The notes below the pieces were generated by a model. That model saw nothing but the letters and a program-made list of their open reading frames with translations, was not told the DNA's origin and made no database searches. The translations under genes were made by a program, and so were the position numbers. Shown in pieces: positions 15,336 to 28,811 of a DNA stretch of 34,004 nucleotides. Within the stretch, counting starts at the first letter, position 1; every line of letters begins with the position of its first letter. The stretch lies in NCBI GenBank assembly GCA_913054335.1, contig CAJXHL010000011.1:1-34004 (forward strand), read 5' to 3'. The DNA comes from an uncultured Gammaproteobacteria bacterium. Lineage in GTDB: Bacteria > Pseudomonadota > Gammaproteobacteria > PS1 > Pseudothioglobaceae.

Positions 15336-16997
15336 ATGCTAGAGCAACTTTCCATTAAAAATTTAGCTGTTGTTGAAAGCCTTAGCGTTGACTTTCAAAA
15401 TGGGATGACAGTCGTAACCGGTGAAACTGGCGCAGGAAAGTCAATTATGGTGCAAGCGCTCAACCTTGTTATTGGCGGACGCTCGGACGCTTCACTGGTG
15501 CGTCAAGACAAAAGCAAAGCAGAAATTATTGCGACTTTTGCAATAGCGCAAAACACAAAACTTAAAGAATTCTTAGAAGAGCAAGATTTAGAAGATGAAG
15601 GCGAGTGCATTTTGCGACGTGTTGTTGGAAATGACGGTAGATCGCGCGCATACGTTAACGGTACGCCAGTAACCCTTTCAATACTTCGAGATGTAGGTTG
15701 TCAGTTAATTGACATGCATGGCCAAAACGAGCACCAACTTTTATTGCGAACGCAGCAGCACCGAATTTTATTGGACGACTTCGGGGAAACTCAGGCTCAA
15801 GTGAAATCACTTAATAGTGTTGTTCGAGAATATCAGCAAATAAGTAACGAGGTTGAGCGTATTCAAAATGGCGGTGATCTGCTTGCCGCACAACAAGATT
15901 TATTGGAGCACCAACTGGGTGAGTTAGTCGAGGCAAGGCTTGAACAAGATGAACTCGATAATATTGAAGAACAGTATAAGATTAGCAGCAATGCAGGTTT
16001 ACTGATAGAGAAAATATCGGCTGTTTTGGGGATGCTCGATCACGATAGCGGCATTAATTCCCAGCTTATTGATGTCGATAATAAAATTAGCCATGCCCGA
16101 GAGGTAGACGAAAAATTGGAATCGGTCGAAGCACTGCTCTCGAGCGCACAAGTGCAGGTGCAAGAAAGTATTTATGAGTTGACCAACTACTTAAGCAAGG
16201 TAGGTGGCGATGAGGTTAGTGCAGCCGAGTTAGAGGAGCGCATTAACGAGCTTCACAATCTTGGTAGGAAGCATCACTGCCAAATACCTGAATTACTCAA
16301 CACGCAAAATATCATTCAAGGCACTTTAGAGGGCATGGATGCATCCAGCGACAAAATACAAGGCTTGCTAAAACAGCAGGGTGAATTAAAGGTCGCTTAT
16401 CGCAGTGAAGCTGAGTCGCTATCAAAGCAGCGCCAAAAAGCCGGAGATAAGCTCTCAAAACAGGTGAGCGAAGTGATGCAGGAGCTAGGTATGCCTGGTA
16501 GTGAGATTCAGTTTGTACTCAATCCTATTGCCGACAAAGTGCAGTTGAACGGCAATGAAGAGGTTGTTATTCAGGTGAAAACCAATATGGGCCAAGCTTT
16601 TAAGGCGCTCAATAAGGTCGCCTCTGGTGGTGAGTTATCGCGTATTTCATTGGCTCTCTCGGTTGTTACCAGTAAATCGGAGTTGGCGCCAAGCATTGTC
16701 TTTGACGAGGTGGATGTTGGTATCAGTGGCGCGGTTGCTGAAGTGGTTGGGCGTTTATTAAGAAAACTATCATCACGTTATCAAGTACTGTGCGTCACCC
16801 ACCTTGCACAAGTGGCCGCTCAAGGACACTCGCACATGAAGGTAATTAAAAGCGAGAAAGATGGTGAAACCTTCACCAAGGTATACGCATTGGGCGACAA
16901 AGAGCGTACAGACGAAGTGGCGCGCATCTTGGGCGGCATTAAGATCAGTGAAAAAACCCGTATAGCCGCAGCAGAAATGATTAGGACGGTGGCATAG
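15336..16997 (+). CDS. recN: DNA repair ATPase RecN
   Basis: An SMC-like ATPase involved in double-strand break repair. 553 residues. The N-terminal LEQLSIKNLAVVESLSVDF is followed by Walker A GETGAGKS (29-36). A central coiled-coil region rich in Glu, Gln and Lys spans about 160-380. The C-terminal half-site has the ABC signature ASGGELSRI near 429 and Walker B IVFDEVDVGISG near 453-464. Length is normal. In Escherichia coli recN is SOS-controlled; I see no CTG-N10-CAG LexA box in the 44-base gap, so here it may be expressed with nadK. The stop is 5 bases from the stop of the convergent glutamate dehydrogenase gene. Confidence 0.95.
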   Translation: MLEQLSIKNLAVVESLSVDFQNGMTVVTGETGAGKSIMVQALNLVIGGRSDASLVRQDKSKAEIIATFAIAQNTKLKEFLEEQDLEDEGECILRRVVGNDGRSRAYVNGTPVTLSILRDVGCQLIDMHGQNEHQLLLRTQQHRILLDDFGETQAQVKSLNSVVREYQQISNEVERIQNGGDLLAAQQDLLEHQLGELVEARLEQDELDNIEEQYKISSNAGLLIEKISAVLGMLDHDSGINSQLIDVDNKISHAREVDEKLESVEALLSSAQVQVQESIYELTNYLSKVGGDEVSAAELEERINELHNLGRKHHCQIPELLNTQNIIQGTLEGMDASSDKIQGLLKQQGELKVAYRSEAESLSKQRQKAGDKLSKQVSEVMQELGMPGSEIQFVLNPIADKVQLNGNEEVVIQVKTNMGQAFKALNKVASGGELSRISLALSVVTSKSELAPSIVFDEVDVGISGAVAEVVGRLLRKLSSRYQVLCVTHLAQVAAQGHSHMKVIKSEKDGETFTKVYALGDKERTDEVARILGGIKISEKTRIAAAEMIRTVA

Positions 16998-17002
16998 GAG
17001 TG

Positions 17003-20000
17003 TTAAAGCAGTCCCTCAAGCTCACCAACAATGACATGGAGGGTGGCAAAGTCAACTTGCTCATCTTCTTTAACGGACAGCATCATGGCTTGCAGTCGCT
17101 CAATCTTATCGGTGTAAGTTTGGTGAAACTGTGCTGCAGAGCCTAACTCGATAGCTTTTTCGGCGACAAGAGAGTGAACAGCCCTTAGCTGGTTTTGCAA
17201 TTTAAAATTTGCGCTTGCGTGCCAAGCATTGGTCACTTCTAGGGCGTTAATCCTAAGGCTTAGCCAGCGAATATCCAGGTTTTGCGAAATATTTAAATAA
17301 ATTGCCAGCGAATCGCTTGTTTTGCTTTGGCTTTTTTCAGTAATGGCAATCACGTCTAATGTGTGGTATAAGCTAGTGGTGAGTGCAATTTTTTCGGCTA
17401 GTTTTTGAGGAAGGCCTTGTTCATTAAGCCTGAGAGTTTTGTTACTTAGGCGTTTGCTACTTAGCTTTTGAACGCTGTCTTTAACTTCGCTATACTTTGT
17501 TTGGTAGTTGCTTAGGGCTTCACTGACGTCAAGCTTGGTCTTGTTATTCAACAGCCAAACAACATTCGCACGAACAACCTTGGTTAAGGCGCTAATGGCT
17601 TCGTATTGTATTTGGCTGGTAACCTTGTTGTCCAGGCCATGAATGGCTGCCAGCAAGCCATCAATGTCCAAAAGCTCCGCACTAATTAGATAGGCACGAC
17701 ATATTTGGGCGTAACTAGCGCCAGTTAAATTGTGCATACGGATGTGAAAGACAGGCCCCATGGTGTTAATTATTTTATTAATCACCACCGTTAAGATAAT
17801 CTCGTTTTTCAGTCTGTGGCCATCGAGTAAGTGTGAATACTCATTTGCAACTAGCGTAGGGAAGTAATTAACCAGATGAGGGTAAAGCCCTTTTCCGTTA
17901 GCCAAGCCAGACTCTAACAGGTTTTCATATAAATCCATTTTACTATAGGCAAGCAAAACACCAAACTCAGGCTTGGTTAGGCATTTACTGCCCAGTAAGC
18001 GACTTTTTAGCTCTTTTTTGCTTGGCAAGTATTCAAGCTCGCGATCCAACAAGCCGATCTTTTCCAAATAGTTTATGGCCTCTGCTTGGCCGGCTAGATT
18101 TTCTGGACTTGGTCGGGTGTGGATGCTGATAATGGCCGACTGTTCATAGTTGTTTTGCAAACACAATGTTGCTACTTCGGTCTCCATCTTCGCAAGCGCT
18201 TTATTGCGTTGTTTGGTTTCAAGTGTTCTCAACAGTATTTTCAAGTTGACTTCATGATCGGAGCTGTCTACACCAGCAGAATTGTCGATTGCGTCAGAAT
18301 AGCAACGCCCACCCAACTGATCAAACTCGATGCGAGAATTTTGCGTCATGCCCAAATTACCACCTTCGCCAATCACTTGACAACGCAGTTCACTGGCTTT
18401 GACACGTGTTGAGTCGTTGGCTTTGTCTTGCGCATCAAGATGAGATTCGTTGCTTGCAATAACAAAGGTGCCGATGCCGCCGTTCCAGAACAAGTCTGTT
18501 GGCGCTTTTAAAATAGTGTTTATTAGGGCATCTGGGCTAAACTTATTTTGCGTTGTATCCAGTGCCTTCATTGCTTCTTCTGACAATTCAATAGACTTTT
18601 CGCTGCGATCAAAAACACCACCACCCTTTGAGATTAGTTTTTTATTATAATCTTGCCACGTGGTATTTTCGGTGGTGAAAAGCCGTTGTCTCTCTGCAAA
18701 ACTTACGTTTTCATCTGGGTTCGGATCGATAAAAATATGGAGGTGGTTAAAGGCCGCAGTCAGGCGAATGTGTTTTGAAAGCAGCATACCGTTGCCGAAA
18801 ACATCGCCACCCATATCACCAACACCTACAACGCTGAAAGCCTCTGATTGGATGTCTTTGCCCACTTCACGGAAATGACGTTTGACGCACTCCCAAGCGC
18901 CTCTTGCAGTAATGCCCATTTTTTTGTGGTCGTAGCCCACCGAGCCACCAGAAGCAAATGCATCCCCAAGCCAAAAGTTATGGTTAACGGAAAGCTCATT
19001 GGCAATGTCAGAAAAGCTAGCTGTGCCCTTGTCTGCAGCCACAACTAAGTAAGGATCATCATCGTCGTGACGAACAACATTTATTGGCGGAACAATAACG
19101 CCGTCGACAATGTTGTCGGTTAAATCAAGCAGTGACTGAATAAACAGCTTATAACAAGCAACACCCTCAGCGAGCATTTTATCTCGTTCGGCAGGCAAAC
19201 TTCTCGGCACAAAGCCACCTTTGGAGCCAACTGGCACAATGACGGTGTTTTTGACTTGTTGGGCTTTGACTAGGCCCAGCACTTCGGTTCTAAAGTCCTC
19301 TGAGCGATCCGACCAACGCAATCCGCCACGGGCAATTTTGCCGCCGCGTAAATGCACCCCTTGAACGCGCGCGGAATACATGAATATTTCGTATAAAGGC
19401 GCCGGCTTTGGTAGAAAAGAAATTTTCTTGGATTGGATTTTAAAGCACAGATAGTCTTCATTATTTTGGTAGTAATTGGTTCGAACCATCGCTTCAATGA
19501 CTTCTAAGTAGCCGCTGATGACCCTGTCTTCATCCAATGATGAGACTGATTCGAGTCGCTCGATTATGTCTTTATTTATCGGCTCTTGTGCCTTTGTGTG
19601 TTCTTTGTTGTTGATATCGAACTTAGCTTCAAATAAGGCAAAAAGTGCTCGACTCAACTCTACATGGTTGGTTAAAGTGTGGGTAATAAAGTTTTGGCTG
19701 TAGCCGAAGTTGATTTGCTTTAAATAAACATAAATGGCGCGAAATAGATTGGCTTGTCTAACATTTAGACCGGCACAAAGAACAAGTTGGTTAAAGCCAT
19801 CATTTTCAATCGTGCCCATGCAAATCTGCTCGAACGCCTGGAGAAATCTTTCTTTATCAACTTCCAGATCAAAATCTTTCTGATCTTTTCGTAAAAGTTC
19901 AATGTTGCGAATTGCGATTTGATGGCTACCGCTGGTATTAATTTTGTAAGGATGTTCGGAAACCACATTGACGCCTAAGTTTTCAAAAACCGGAACAATG

Positions 20001-21622
20001 TCGGAAAGCGTAAGAGAGTGGTCTTTACTGTGTATCCTAAAGTTAACACTGATGTCAGAACGTCTGCTGCCAATAAACAGATCTGTGGTGAAATTATTTG
20101 GCGACAGTGACTCAAGTTTAAGTACGTCTTTAAAACCGCGCTCAACACTGTAATCGTTGGTATAGGCTCGTGGGAACGCATTTTGATAATCATTAAACAA
20201 GGACAAGTCAGCACCACCCACTTGCATCACGTGACGCAGTTCTGCGTACCAATCATAAGCAATTGACTTAATCTCTGTCGCAACGGTGTCTTCGCTGATT
20301 TCTTTATTAGATTGCGTAAAGATATTAAATTCGATACGACATAAGATAGAGTCAAAGAAACGCACATCAAACAAGACAAAATCAGCTGCAAACAGTGCTT
20401 GCAGTCTGTTTTGGATTTTTTGCCTTAGTTCGGAGTCGAAAATATCTCGAGGCAAATACACTAAACTGGTGTAAAAATGTCCACAACGATTCTTGGTTAA
20501 GTACACATGGGTTTGTCGTCTTTCTTGATGTGACAAGACGCTTTGGCCTATTTGCAATAATTTATCAGATTCGATTTGAAACATCAGTGCACGAGGCAGT
20601 GTTTCTAATAGATTTTGCAAAGCCTTGTGATTGCAGCTGGTTGCACGCAGGCCGGACTGCTCCAGTACATTGTTGGCTTTTTCTTTTATAAGAGGCACTT
20701 GAAATACGCTTTGGTTAAACGAAGTGCCGGATAAAAAACCAACAAAACAATAATAACGCTCTCCTACATGAATGGCGATGAAATCCATTTGTCGAGTTCG
20801 GTGAATTTTCGATGTAATCGATAATTTAGTAACAATTAAAGACGAGTCGTCAAAATAAAGATTGGGAATAAAGGACTTGACATCTTGATTATTCTCCAGC
20901 AGGTAGCGAAATATGCCGGAGGCGCTTTTAGTAACAATTTTTTTCTGGGCGATGTCTTTGGTGATTTCCGCACTACCCATGATAGCAAAATTGTGGTTCT
21001 CTACCCAGCGTATAAAGTCGCTATTTGACGTGGGCGATTTCTCATCGTCTAACAGGTTTGCAATTTCTATTAAGCGTTTGCGCGAAGCGCTCCAGTCATT
21101 AACCACATATTGAATTGCATCAATACGGTTACGAATTTGCTCTATAAGCTTGGCGACATTTTCCGCCGATATATACTCTAAATGAAATTGTAAAAAAGAC
21201 TCAATTTCATCTTCATGCCCTTCACCTTTTTTGTATGAAGAGAGCTGCAGTATATTGCCATTGTTGTCTCGCCCCACTTCCAACAACGACGCATGGGTAA
21301 AGATAAGGCTTGCACCAAAGTTATTAAGACACATGATAAGAGTGTCCCTAATAAAGGGCGTATCTTTGGTGATGACACTGATAATCGTATTGTCAAGTGA
21401 TGCATTTTGACCAGCAATACTAAAACCCTCAATAAGGGTTTTACCGCGGCGCCTAGATGCACCGAGCGCTAGGTGTTTATTGGCACACTGTAATAAATAT
21501 TGCGCCTTGGGGGCTTCGTAGTCTGATGCATGCAGGCTGTGATAGTAGTGTGCAACATTGGTTCGATTTGGCTCTTTGAGCATAACTCCTTGTTTTTCAA
21601 GGTCTTTTATTAACGCGATCAT
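17003..21622 (-). CDS. gdhB: NAD-specific glutamate dehydrogenase, large (180-kDa) class
   Basis: Oxidatively deaminates glutamate to 2-oxoglutarate and ammonia with NAD. At 1539 residues it belongs to the large GDH class with a long N-terminal regulatory part (residues 1 to about 700, with ACT-like segments). The catalytic domain includes GGLRWSDRSEDFRTEV near 765-780, PVGSKGGFV near 797-805 with the catalytic Lys, and the NAD-binding VVGVGDMGGDVFGNG near 928-942. A long helical C-terminal part follows. The frame extends to a TTG at 21634, but the ATG at 21622 is preferred; neither has a good Shine-Dalgarno. It is a monocistronic gene, convergent with recN. Its likely role is catabolic, linking amino-acid breakdown to the TCA cycle, in keeping with the leucine operon nearby. 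Confidence 0.95.
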   Translation of the reverse strand: MIALIKDLEKQGVMLKEPNRTNVAHYYHSLHASDYEAPKAQYLLQCANKHLALGASRRRGKTLIEGFSIAGQNASLDNTIISVITKDTPFIRDTLIMCLNNFGASLIFTHASLLEVGRDNNGNILQLSSYKKGEGHEDEIESFLQFHLEYISAENVAKLIEQIRNRIDAIQYVVNDWSASRKRLIEIANLLDDEKSPTSNSDFIRWVENHNFAIMGSAEITKDIAQKKIVTKSASGIFRYLLENNQDVKSFIPNLYFDDSSLIVTKLSITSKIHRTRQMDFIAIHVGERYYCFVGFLSGTSFNQSVFQVPLIKEKANNVLEQSGLRATSCNHKALQNLLETLPRALMFQIESDKLLQIGQSVLSHQERRQTHVYLTKNRCGHFYTSLVYLPRDIFDSELRQKIQNRLQALFAADFVLFDVRFFDSILCRIEFNIFTQSNKEISEDTVATEIKSIAYDWYAELRHVMQVGGADLSLFNDYQNAFPRAYTNDYSVERGFKDVLKLESLSPNNFTTDLFIGSRRSDISVNFRIHSKDHSLTLSDIVPVFENLGVNVVSEHPYKINTSGSHQIAIRNIELLRKDQKDFDLEVDKERFLQAFEQICMGTIENDGFNQLVLCAGLNVRQANLFRAIYVYLKQINFGYSQNFITHTLTNHVELSRALFALFEAKFDINNKEHTKAQEPINKDIIERLESVSSLDEDRVISGYLEVIEAMVRTNYYQNNEDYLCFKIQSKKISFLPKPAPLYEIFMYSARVQGVHLRGGKIARGGLRWSDRSEDFRTEVLGLVKAQQVKNTVIVPVGSKGGFVPRSLPAERDKMLAEGVACYKLFIQSLLDLTDNIVDGVIVPPINVVRHDDDDPYLVVAADKGTASFSDIANELSVNHNFWLGDAFASGGSVGYDHKKMGITARGAWECVKRHFREVGKDIQSEAFSVVGVGDMGGDVFGNGMLLSKHIRLTAAFNHLHIFIDPNPDENVSFAERQRLFTTENTTWQDYNKKLISKGGGVFDRSEKSIELSEEAMKALDTTQNKFSPDALINTILKAPTDLFWNGGIGTFVIASNESHLDAQDKANDSTRVKASELRCQVIGEGGNLGMTQNSRIEFDQLGGRCYSDAIDNSAGVDSSDHEVNLKILLRTLETKQRNKALAKMETEVATLCLQNNYEQSAIISIHTRPSPENLAGQAEAINYLEKIGLLDRELEYLPSKKELKSRLLGSKCLTKPEFGVLLAYSKMDLYENLLESGLANGKGLYPHLVNYFPTLVANEYSHLLDGHRLKNEIILTVVINKIINTMGPVFHIRMHNLTGASYAQICRAYLISAELLDIDGLLAAIHGLDNKVTSQIQYEAISALTKVVRANVVWLLNNKTKLDVSEALSNYQTKYSEVKDSVQKLSSKRLSNKTLRLNEQGLPQKLAEKIALTTSLYHTLDVIAITEKSQSKTSDSLAIYLNISQNLDIRWLSLRINALEVTNAWHASANFKLQNQLRAVHSLVAEKAIELGSAAQFHQTYTDKIERLQAMMLSVKEDEQVDFATLHVIVGELEGLL

Positions 21623-21665
21623 TCTAATTGGCAAGTATCAATTAAGGGTTGGGTGTATTTAGGCT

Positions 21666-21679
21666 ATTATAAAATTATA
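21666..21679 (-). promoter_or_regulatory. paired -10 boxes upstream of gdhB
   Basis: The minus strand reads TATAATTTTATAAT, two perfect -10 hexamers 8 bases apart, about 45 bases before the ATG. No good -35 hexamer is seen for either, so use of these sites may require an activator. Confidence 0.4.
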
Positions 21680-21938
21680 AAATGCTTTTTACAGTTTTTT
21701 TCCAATAAACAACTGTGAAAGAAAAATAAACTTAAATTTTGGGACTTTTCCATCATAATCTTAAACTAATATTGAGATCTTGCGTGTCAAGTATGTCAAT
21801 CTGAATGGGATAGGAGTTGGTGTAGACAATCATCTAGTTTCGATAAAATATCCTGAATGTAACTCAGCTAAATTACCACCACATTAGGATTTTTCACCCC
21901 TTCTTGAGAAAAACAATAATAATTCAACCTTGAGTAAC

Positions 21939-21966
21939 TTGATTAAAAACACTAAAACGGTATAAT
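21939..21966 (+). promoter_or_regulatory. sigma70-type promoter of the atp operon
   Basis: TTGATT (21939-21944), a 16-base spacer and TATAAT (21961-21966). Transcription is predicted to start near 21973, about 30 bases before atpI. This is the best-matching promoter in the window. Confidence 0.7.
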
Positions 21967-22004
21967 GTTTCGTTTGTGTGTGGCCAGAGTAGTTGTTAAT
22001 TGGG

Positions 22005-23170
<1,166 letters not shown>

Positions 23171-23200
23171 TTTTTTAATAATTTTTACAAGTAGGAGTAA

Positions 23201-23443
<243 letters not shown>

Positions 23444-23478
23444 TTTATTTCTTTTTCACCTAAATAAGGGTATTTGCT

Positions 23479-23949
23479 ATGAATATTAACGCTACGCTAT
23501 TTGGACAGCTAATCATGTTCGGCTTGTTTGTCTGGTTTTGCATGAAGTTTATTTGGCCGCCACTTGTTGAGGCGATGGCTGCACGTAAAAAGAGCATCGA
23601 AGAAGGTTTATTGGCAGCAGAGCAAGGTAGAGAAGAGCACGCACAAGCACAGCAGAAAGCACAAGAGCTAATTGCGAGCACTAAAAACCAAGCGAAAGAG
23701 ATTATTGATAACGCTGATAAGCAAGCTAACGTAATGATTGACAACGCCAAAGGTGTTGCAGTTGATGAGGCTGACAAAATTAAAGCGCACGCGAAAGCCG
23801 AGCTTGATCAAGAAGTTGTTAGGGCGCGTAACGAACTGAAAGACCAAGTTTCGACTTTGGTTATGCAGGGCGTTAATTCAGTGCTAAAGAAAGAAGTCGA
23901 CGCGAAAGCACATAAAGACATGCTTTCTAAGTTGTCTCAATCACTATAG
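23479..23949 (+). CDS. atpF: F1Fo ATP synthase subunit b
   Basis: 156 residues. One N-terminal membrane helix ([22 protein letters not shown], about 7-28) is followed by a long charged Ala/Glu/Lys coiled coil that forms the peripheral stalk dimer. Length matches the E. coli subunit. AAGGG lies ahead of the ATG. Confidence 0.96.
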   Translation: MNINATLFGQLIMFGLFVWFCMKFIWPPLVEAMAARKKSIEEGLLAAEQGREEHAQAQQKAQELIASTKNQAKEIIDNADKQANVMIDNAKGVAVDEADKIKAHAKAELDQEVVRARNELKDQVSTLVMQGVNSVLKKEVDAKAHKDMLSKLSQSL

Positions 23950-23958
23950 GTCTAGACG

Positions 23959-24507
23959 ATGGAATTATCAACAATTGCCAAGCCTTACGCACAAGCGATT
24001 TTTGACATTGCAGAGCAGGGCAGCTCACACTCTGAGTGGAGCGACCTACTTAGCACTGCTAGTGCAATTATGTCTGATGACGCAACACAAAATTTTGTTG
24101 CCTCTCCAAACACAAGCAAGAATCAAAAGATCCAATTGATTTGTGCATCGCTTGAAAAAGCAATGGCTAGAGGCTTAAATGCTCAAGAGTCTGCGTTCAT
24201 AAATCTTATTCTTAACAACGACCGCACAGAGGCGATGAGCAGTATTGCTAATGCTTTTGAGGCTGCGGTTACCAATGCCAACAAGGGTAAGAACTTTACC
24301 GTTGTCAGCGCATATGAGTTAAGTGATGCAGAGAAAAAGGCAATCGTTGATGACTTGTCAGCCAAGCACAACACAACAGTAAATGTCGACACACTTGTAG
24401 ACAACACACTCACGGGTGGTGTTGTCATTAAAGAAGGCGACAAAGTAATCGATACATCAATTAAGGCAAAAGTGGACGCGTTAAGCGTTTGTTTGTCTGT
24501 AAATTAA
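23959..24507 (+). CDS. atpH: F1Fo ATP synthase subunit delta
   Basis: 182 residues. The N-terminal helical domain starts STIAKPYAQAIFDIA, typical of delta. The C-terminal part LVDNTLTGGVVIKEGDKVIDTSIKAKVDAL is the conserved signature of the family. The protein caps the F1 head and ties it to subunit b. It starts 9 bases after atpF. Confidence 0.96.
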   Translation: MELSTIAKPYAQAIFDIAEQGSSHSEWSDLLSTASAIMSDDATQNFVASPNTSKNQKIQLICASLEKAMARGLNAQESAFINLILNNDRTEAMSSIANAFEAAVTNANKGKNFTVVSAYELSDAEKKAIVDDLSAKHNTTVNVDTLVDNTLTGGVVIKEGDKVIDTSIKAKVDALSVCLSVN

Positions 24508-24527
24508 TTTTATAAGAGAGGTTAGTC

Positions 24528-26069
24528 ATGCAATTAAACGCTTCTGAAATCAGTGATTTAATTAAAAAACAAATAGAGGGTTTTGACTTTTCAACAGAAG
24601 CCCGCACAGAAGGTACAGTAATTAGTGTGAGTGACGGCATTGTTCGTATCCACGGTCTAGCTGATGCCCAGTTCGGTGAAATGCTAGAATTCCCGGGCAA
24701 CACGTTCGGTATGGCGCTTAACCTTGAGCAAGATTCAGTTGGTGCGGTTGTACTGGGTGATTATCTTCATATTTCAGAAGGCGACACTGTTAAATGTACA
24801 AACCGAATCATGGAAGTACCAGTTGGTCCTGAGCTTCTTGGTCGTGTTGTTAACCCTCTTGGACAAGCTATTGAAGGCAAAGGCGACATTAACGCATCCG
24901 GTTCACGTCCTCTAGAGGTTGTTGCGCCAGGTGTTATTGAAAGAAAATCGGTTGATCAGCCAATTCAAACAGGCATTAAAGCGATTGACGCGATGGTTCC
25001 AATTGGTCGTGGTCAGCGTGAGCTAATCATTGGTGACCGTCAAACAGGTAAAACTGCGGTTGCGATTGACACCATCATTAACCAAAAAGGCACTGGTGTT
25101 AAATGTGTTTATGTTGCGATCGGTCAGAAAGCATCATCCATTGCTGCGGTTGTACGCAAGCTTGAAGAGCACGGCGCATTAGAGCACACAATCATCGTTG
25201 CTGCGGCAGCATCCGATTCGGCGGCACTGCAATACATTGCTCCATACGCAGGTTGTGCGATGGGTGAGTATTTCCGTGATCGTGGTGAAGACGCACTGAT
25301 TGTTTATGATGACTTAACTAAACAAGCATGGGCTTACCGTGAAGTATCATTGCTATTGAGGCGCCCACCGGGTCGTGAAGCATACCCGGGTGACGTATTC
25401 TACTTGCACTCACGTTTGCTAGAAAGAGCCTCACGTGTAAATGCTGAATACGTAGAAATGGTTACAAACGGTGAAGTTAAAGGCAAAACAGGTTCTTTAA
25501 CAGCACTACCAATCATTGAGACGCAAGCAGGTGACGTATCCGCTTTCGTACCAACAAACGTAATTTCAATTACAGACGGTCAGATCTTCCTAGAAACTGA
25601 CTTATTTAACTCAGGCATCCGTCCTGCGATTAATGCTGGTCTATCGGTATCACGTGTAGGTGGTGCAGCGCAGACTAAGATTATTAAGAAGCTTGGTGGT
25701 GGTATTCGTCTTGCACTAGCACAGTACCGTGAATTGGCCGCATTTGCGCAGTTCGCATCTGACCTAGACGCAGAAACGAAAGCGCAAATCGATCGTGGTC
25801 AGCGTATTACTGAGTTGATGAAGCAAGCACAATACGCACCATTAACAATTGCTGAAATGGCAACATCTCTGTACGCTGGTAATTCTGGCGCGCTAGATGA
25901 CATTGAAGTAAACCAAGTTGTGACTTTCGAAGGCGCGTTACTTGCTTATATGAATGCAAACCAAGCAGAGCTGATGGAAACGATCAACAGCACTGGGGAC
26001 TATAACGACGAAATTGAGGCCCAGATGAAGGCGGCAATTGCAGACTTTAAGGCCAACCATACTTGGTAG
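24528..26069 (+). CDS. atpA: F1Fo ATP synthase subunit alpha
   Basis: 513 residues, the usual length. It carries a non-catalytic nucleotide site. P-loop GDRQTGKT is at 169-176, and the [26 protein letters not shown] region and the SISDGQ-like [16 protein letters not shown] segment are intact. GAGAGG lies ahead of the ATG. Codon use is of the highly expressed type (CGT, GGT, GCA). Confidence 0.98.
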   Translation: MQLNASEISDLIKKQIEGFDFSTEARTEGTVISVSDGIVRIHGLADAQFGEMLEFPGNTFGMALNLEQDSVGAVVLGDYLHISEGDTVKCTNRIMEVPVGPELLGRVVNPLGQAIEGKGDINASGSRPLEVVAPGVIERKSVDQPIQTGIKAIDAMVPIGRGQRELIIGDRQTGKTAVAIDTIINQKGTGVKCVYVAIGQKASSIAAVVRKLEEHGALEHTIIVAAAASDSAALQYIAPYAGCAMGEYFRDRGEDALIVYDDLTKQAWAYREVSLLLRRPPGREAYPGDVFYLHSRLLERASRVNAEYVEMVTNGEVKGKTGSLTALPIIETQAGDVSAFVPTNVISITDGQIFLETDLFNSGIRPAINAGLSVSRVGGAAQTKIIKKLGGGIRLALAQYRELAAFAQFASDLDAETKAQIDRGQRITELMKQAQYAPLTIAEMATSLYAGNSGALDDIEVNQVVTFEGALLAYMNANQAELMETINSTGDYNDEIEAQMKAAIADFKANHTW

Positions 26070-26113
26070 AAACGATGACAGTACAGTGTACACAAACTAA
26101 CTGGTAGACGACG

Positions 26114-26977
26114 ATGGCGGTAGGAAAAGAAATTAAAACGCAAATCGCGAGTATTCAAAATACTCAGAAGATTACCTCGGCCATGGAAATGGTTGCTGCG
26201 TCTAAAATGAAAAAAGCACAGAACAGAATGCTGGCGTCTCGTCCGTATTCTGACAAGATTGCTAAGGTGATTGGTCACTTGGCACATGCTAGCTCTGAGT
26301 ATAAGCATCCTTATATGACGACTCCTGAGAGCGTGAAACGCATCGGCGTTATCATGATCTCAAGCGACAGAGGTCTATGTGGTGGTTTAAATACCAACCT
26401 ATTTAGAAGCTTTTTGAAACAAGTGCTTGCTTGGCAGGCTGAAGGTGTTGAAGTAGAGCTTTGCACTATTGGTAAGAAGGGGACGTCATTTTTCAAAAAT
26501 TCTGGCTTGGAAATCGTCTCGGTATTAACCGATATTGGTGACACGCCACATTTTGACGACCTACTGGGTACGATTAAAGTGATGTTGGATCGTTACGATT
26601 CGGGCGAGCTTGACCAAATCATGATTGCTTATAACCACTATAAAAACACCATGACGCAAGTGCCAACGGTTAAGCAAATTGTGCCAATGGAAGCGTCAGA
26701 TATGCAAGAGATGGGCCATCATTGGGACTACATCTATGAACCTGATGCAGAGGCTGCACTGGGCGCATTATTGGTCCGTTATATCGAGGCATTGGTTTAT
26801 CAAGGAATCGTTGAAAACAATGCTTGTGAACAATCATCTCGTATGATTGCGATGAAGAGTGCAACTGATAATGCCGGCGATATGATTAAAGAGTTAGCGT
26901 TAATTTACAATAAGGCAAGGCAAGCTGCAATTACTCAGGAGATTTCTGAGATTGTTAGTGGCGCCGCTGCCGTTTAG
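26114..26977 (+). CDS. atpG: F1Fo ATP synthase subunit gamma
   Basis: 287 residues forming the central rotor shaft. The N-terminal helix [32 protein letters not shown] and the C-terminal helix [38 protein letters not shown] are the two coiled-coil strands. The central Rossmann-like part has [13 protein letters not shown]. It starts 44 bases after atpA, without a strong ribosome site. Confidence 0.97.
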   Translation: MAVGKEIKTQIASIQNTQKITSAMEMVAASKMKKAQNRMLASRPYSDKIAKVIGHLAHASSEYKHPYMTTPESVKRIGVIMISSDRGLCGGLNTNLFRSFLKQVLAWQAEGVEVELCTIGKKGTSFFKNSGLEIVSVLTDIGDTPHFDDLLGTIKVMLDRYDSGELDQIMIAYNHYKNTMTQVPTVKQIVPMEASDMQEMGHHWDYIYEPDAEAALGALLVRYIEALVYQGIVENNACEQSSRMIAMKSATDNAGDMIKELALIYNKARQAAITQEISEIVSGAAAV

Positions 26978-27002
26978 AGCAGATACATTAGATATCTAAT
27001 AA

Positions 27003-28394
<1,392 letters not shown>

Positions 28395-28811
28395 ATGTCA
28401 GTAATTCATGTTGATGTAGTTAGCGCAACTGAGGAAATATACTCAGGCGATGCAAAGTGTGTGTTTGCACCTGCCAGCATGGGTGAAATCGGTGTGTATC
28501 CTATGCACGTTCCGCTAATAAGTACACTTAAGCCAGGAGAGGTAAGAGTTGAAACAGAAAATGGCGTTGAATCCATTTATGTTTCTGGCGGTATTGTTGA
28601 AGTTCAGCCACACACAGTGACGATCTTCTCTGATACAGCCATCCGTGCCAACGACTTAGACGAGTCTAAGGCGATTGAAGCTAAACAACGTGCAGAAGAG
28701 GCGATGGCCAATGCACAGTCTGACCAAGAGGTTTCAACAACTCAAGCAGCACTTGCTGAGTCCATGGCCCAGCTTCAATTGATTAGTAAAATGCGTGGTA
28801 GAAAAGGTTAA
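28395..28811 (+). CDS. atpC: F1Fo ATP synthase subunit epsilon
   Basis: 138 residues. The N-terminal beta sandwich (IHVDVVSATEEIYSGDAKCVFAPASMGEIGVYPMHVPLISTLKPGEV) and the C-terminal two-helix hairpin that can inhibit rotation are both present. The last gene of the operon. Its TAA overlaps the TAA of the convergent MGMT-type gene within the palindrome TTAA. Confidence 0.97.
   Translation: MSVIHVDVVSATEEIYSGDAKCVFAPASMGEIGVYPMHVPLISTLKPGEVRVETENGVESIYVSGGIVEVQPHTVTIFSDTAIRANDLDESKAIEAKQRAEEAMANAQSDQEVSTTQAALAESMAQLQLISKMRGRKG

Larger units (their letters stand above)
21623..22004. other. divergent intergenic region gdhB / atpI
   Basis: About 380 bases without a gene. The left end has two TATAAT boxes for gdhB, the right end the atp promoter. 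The middle (about 21700-21930) is A/T-rich and includes the dyad CTTG-CGTGT-CAAG near 21780; I see no known operator there. Confidence 0.6.

Noticed and set aside
17003-21622. Several 60-98 codon plus-strand frames inside the glutamate dehydrogenase gene
   Set aside because: They are opposite-strand shadows of a long well-conserved gene and show no domain features.
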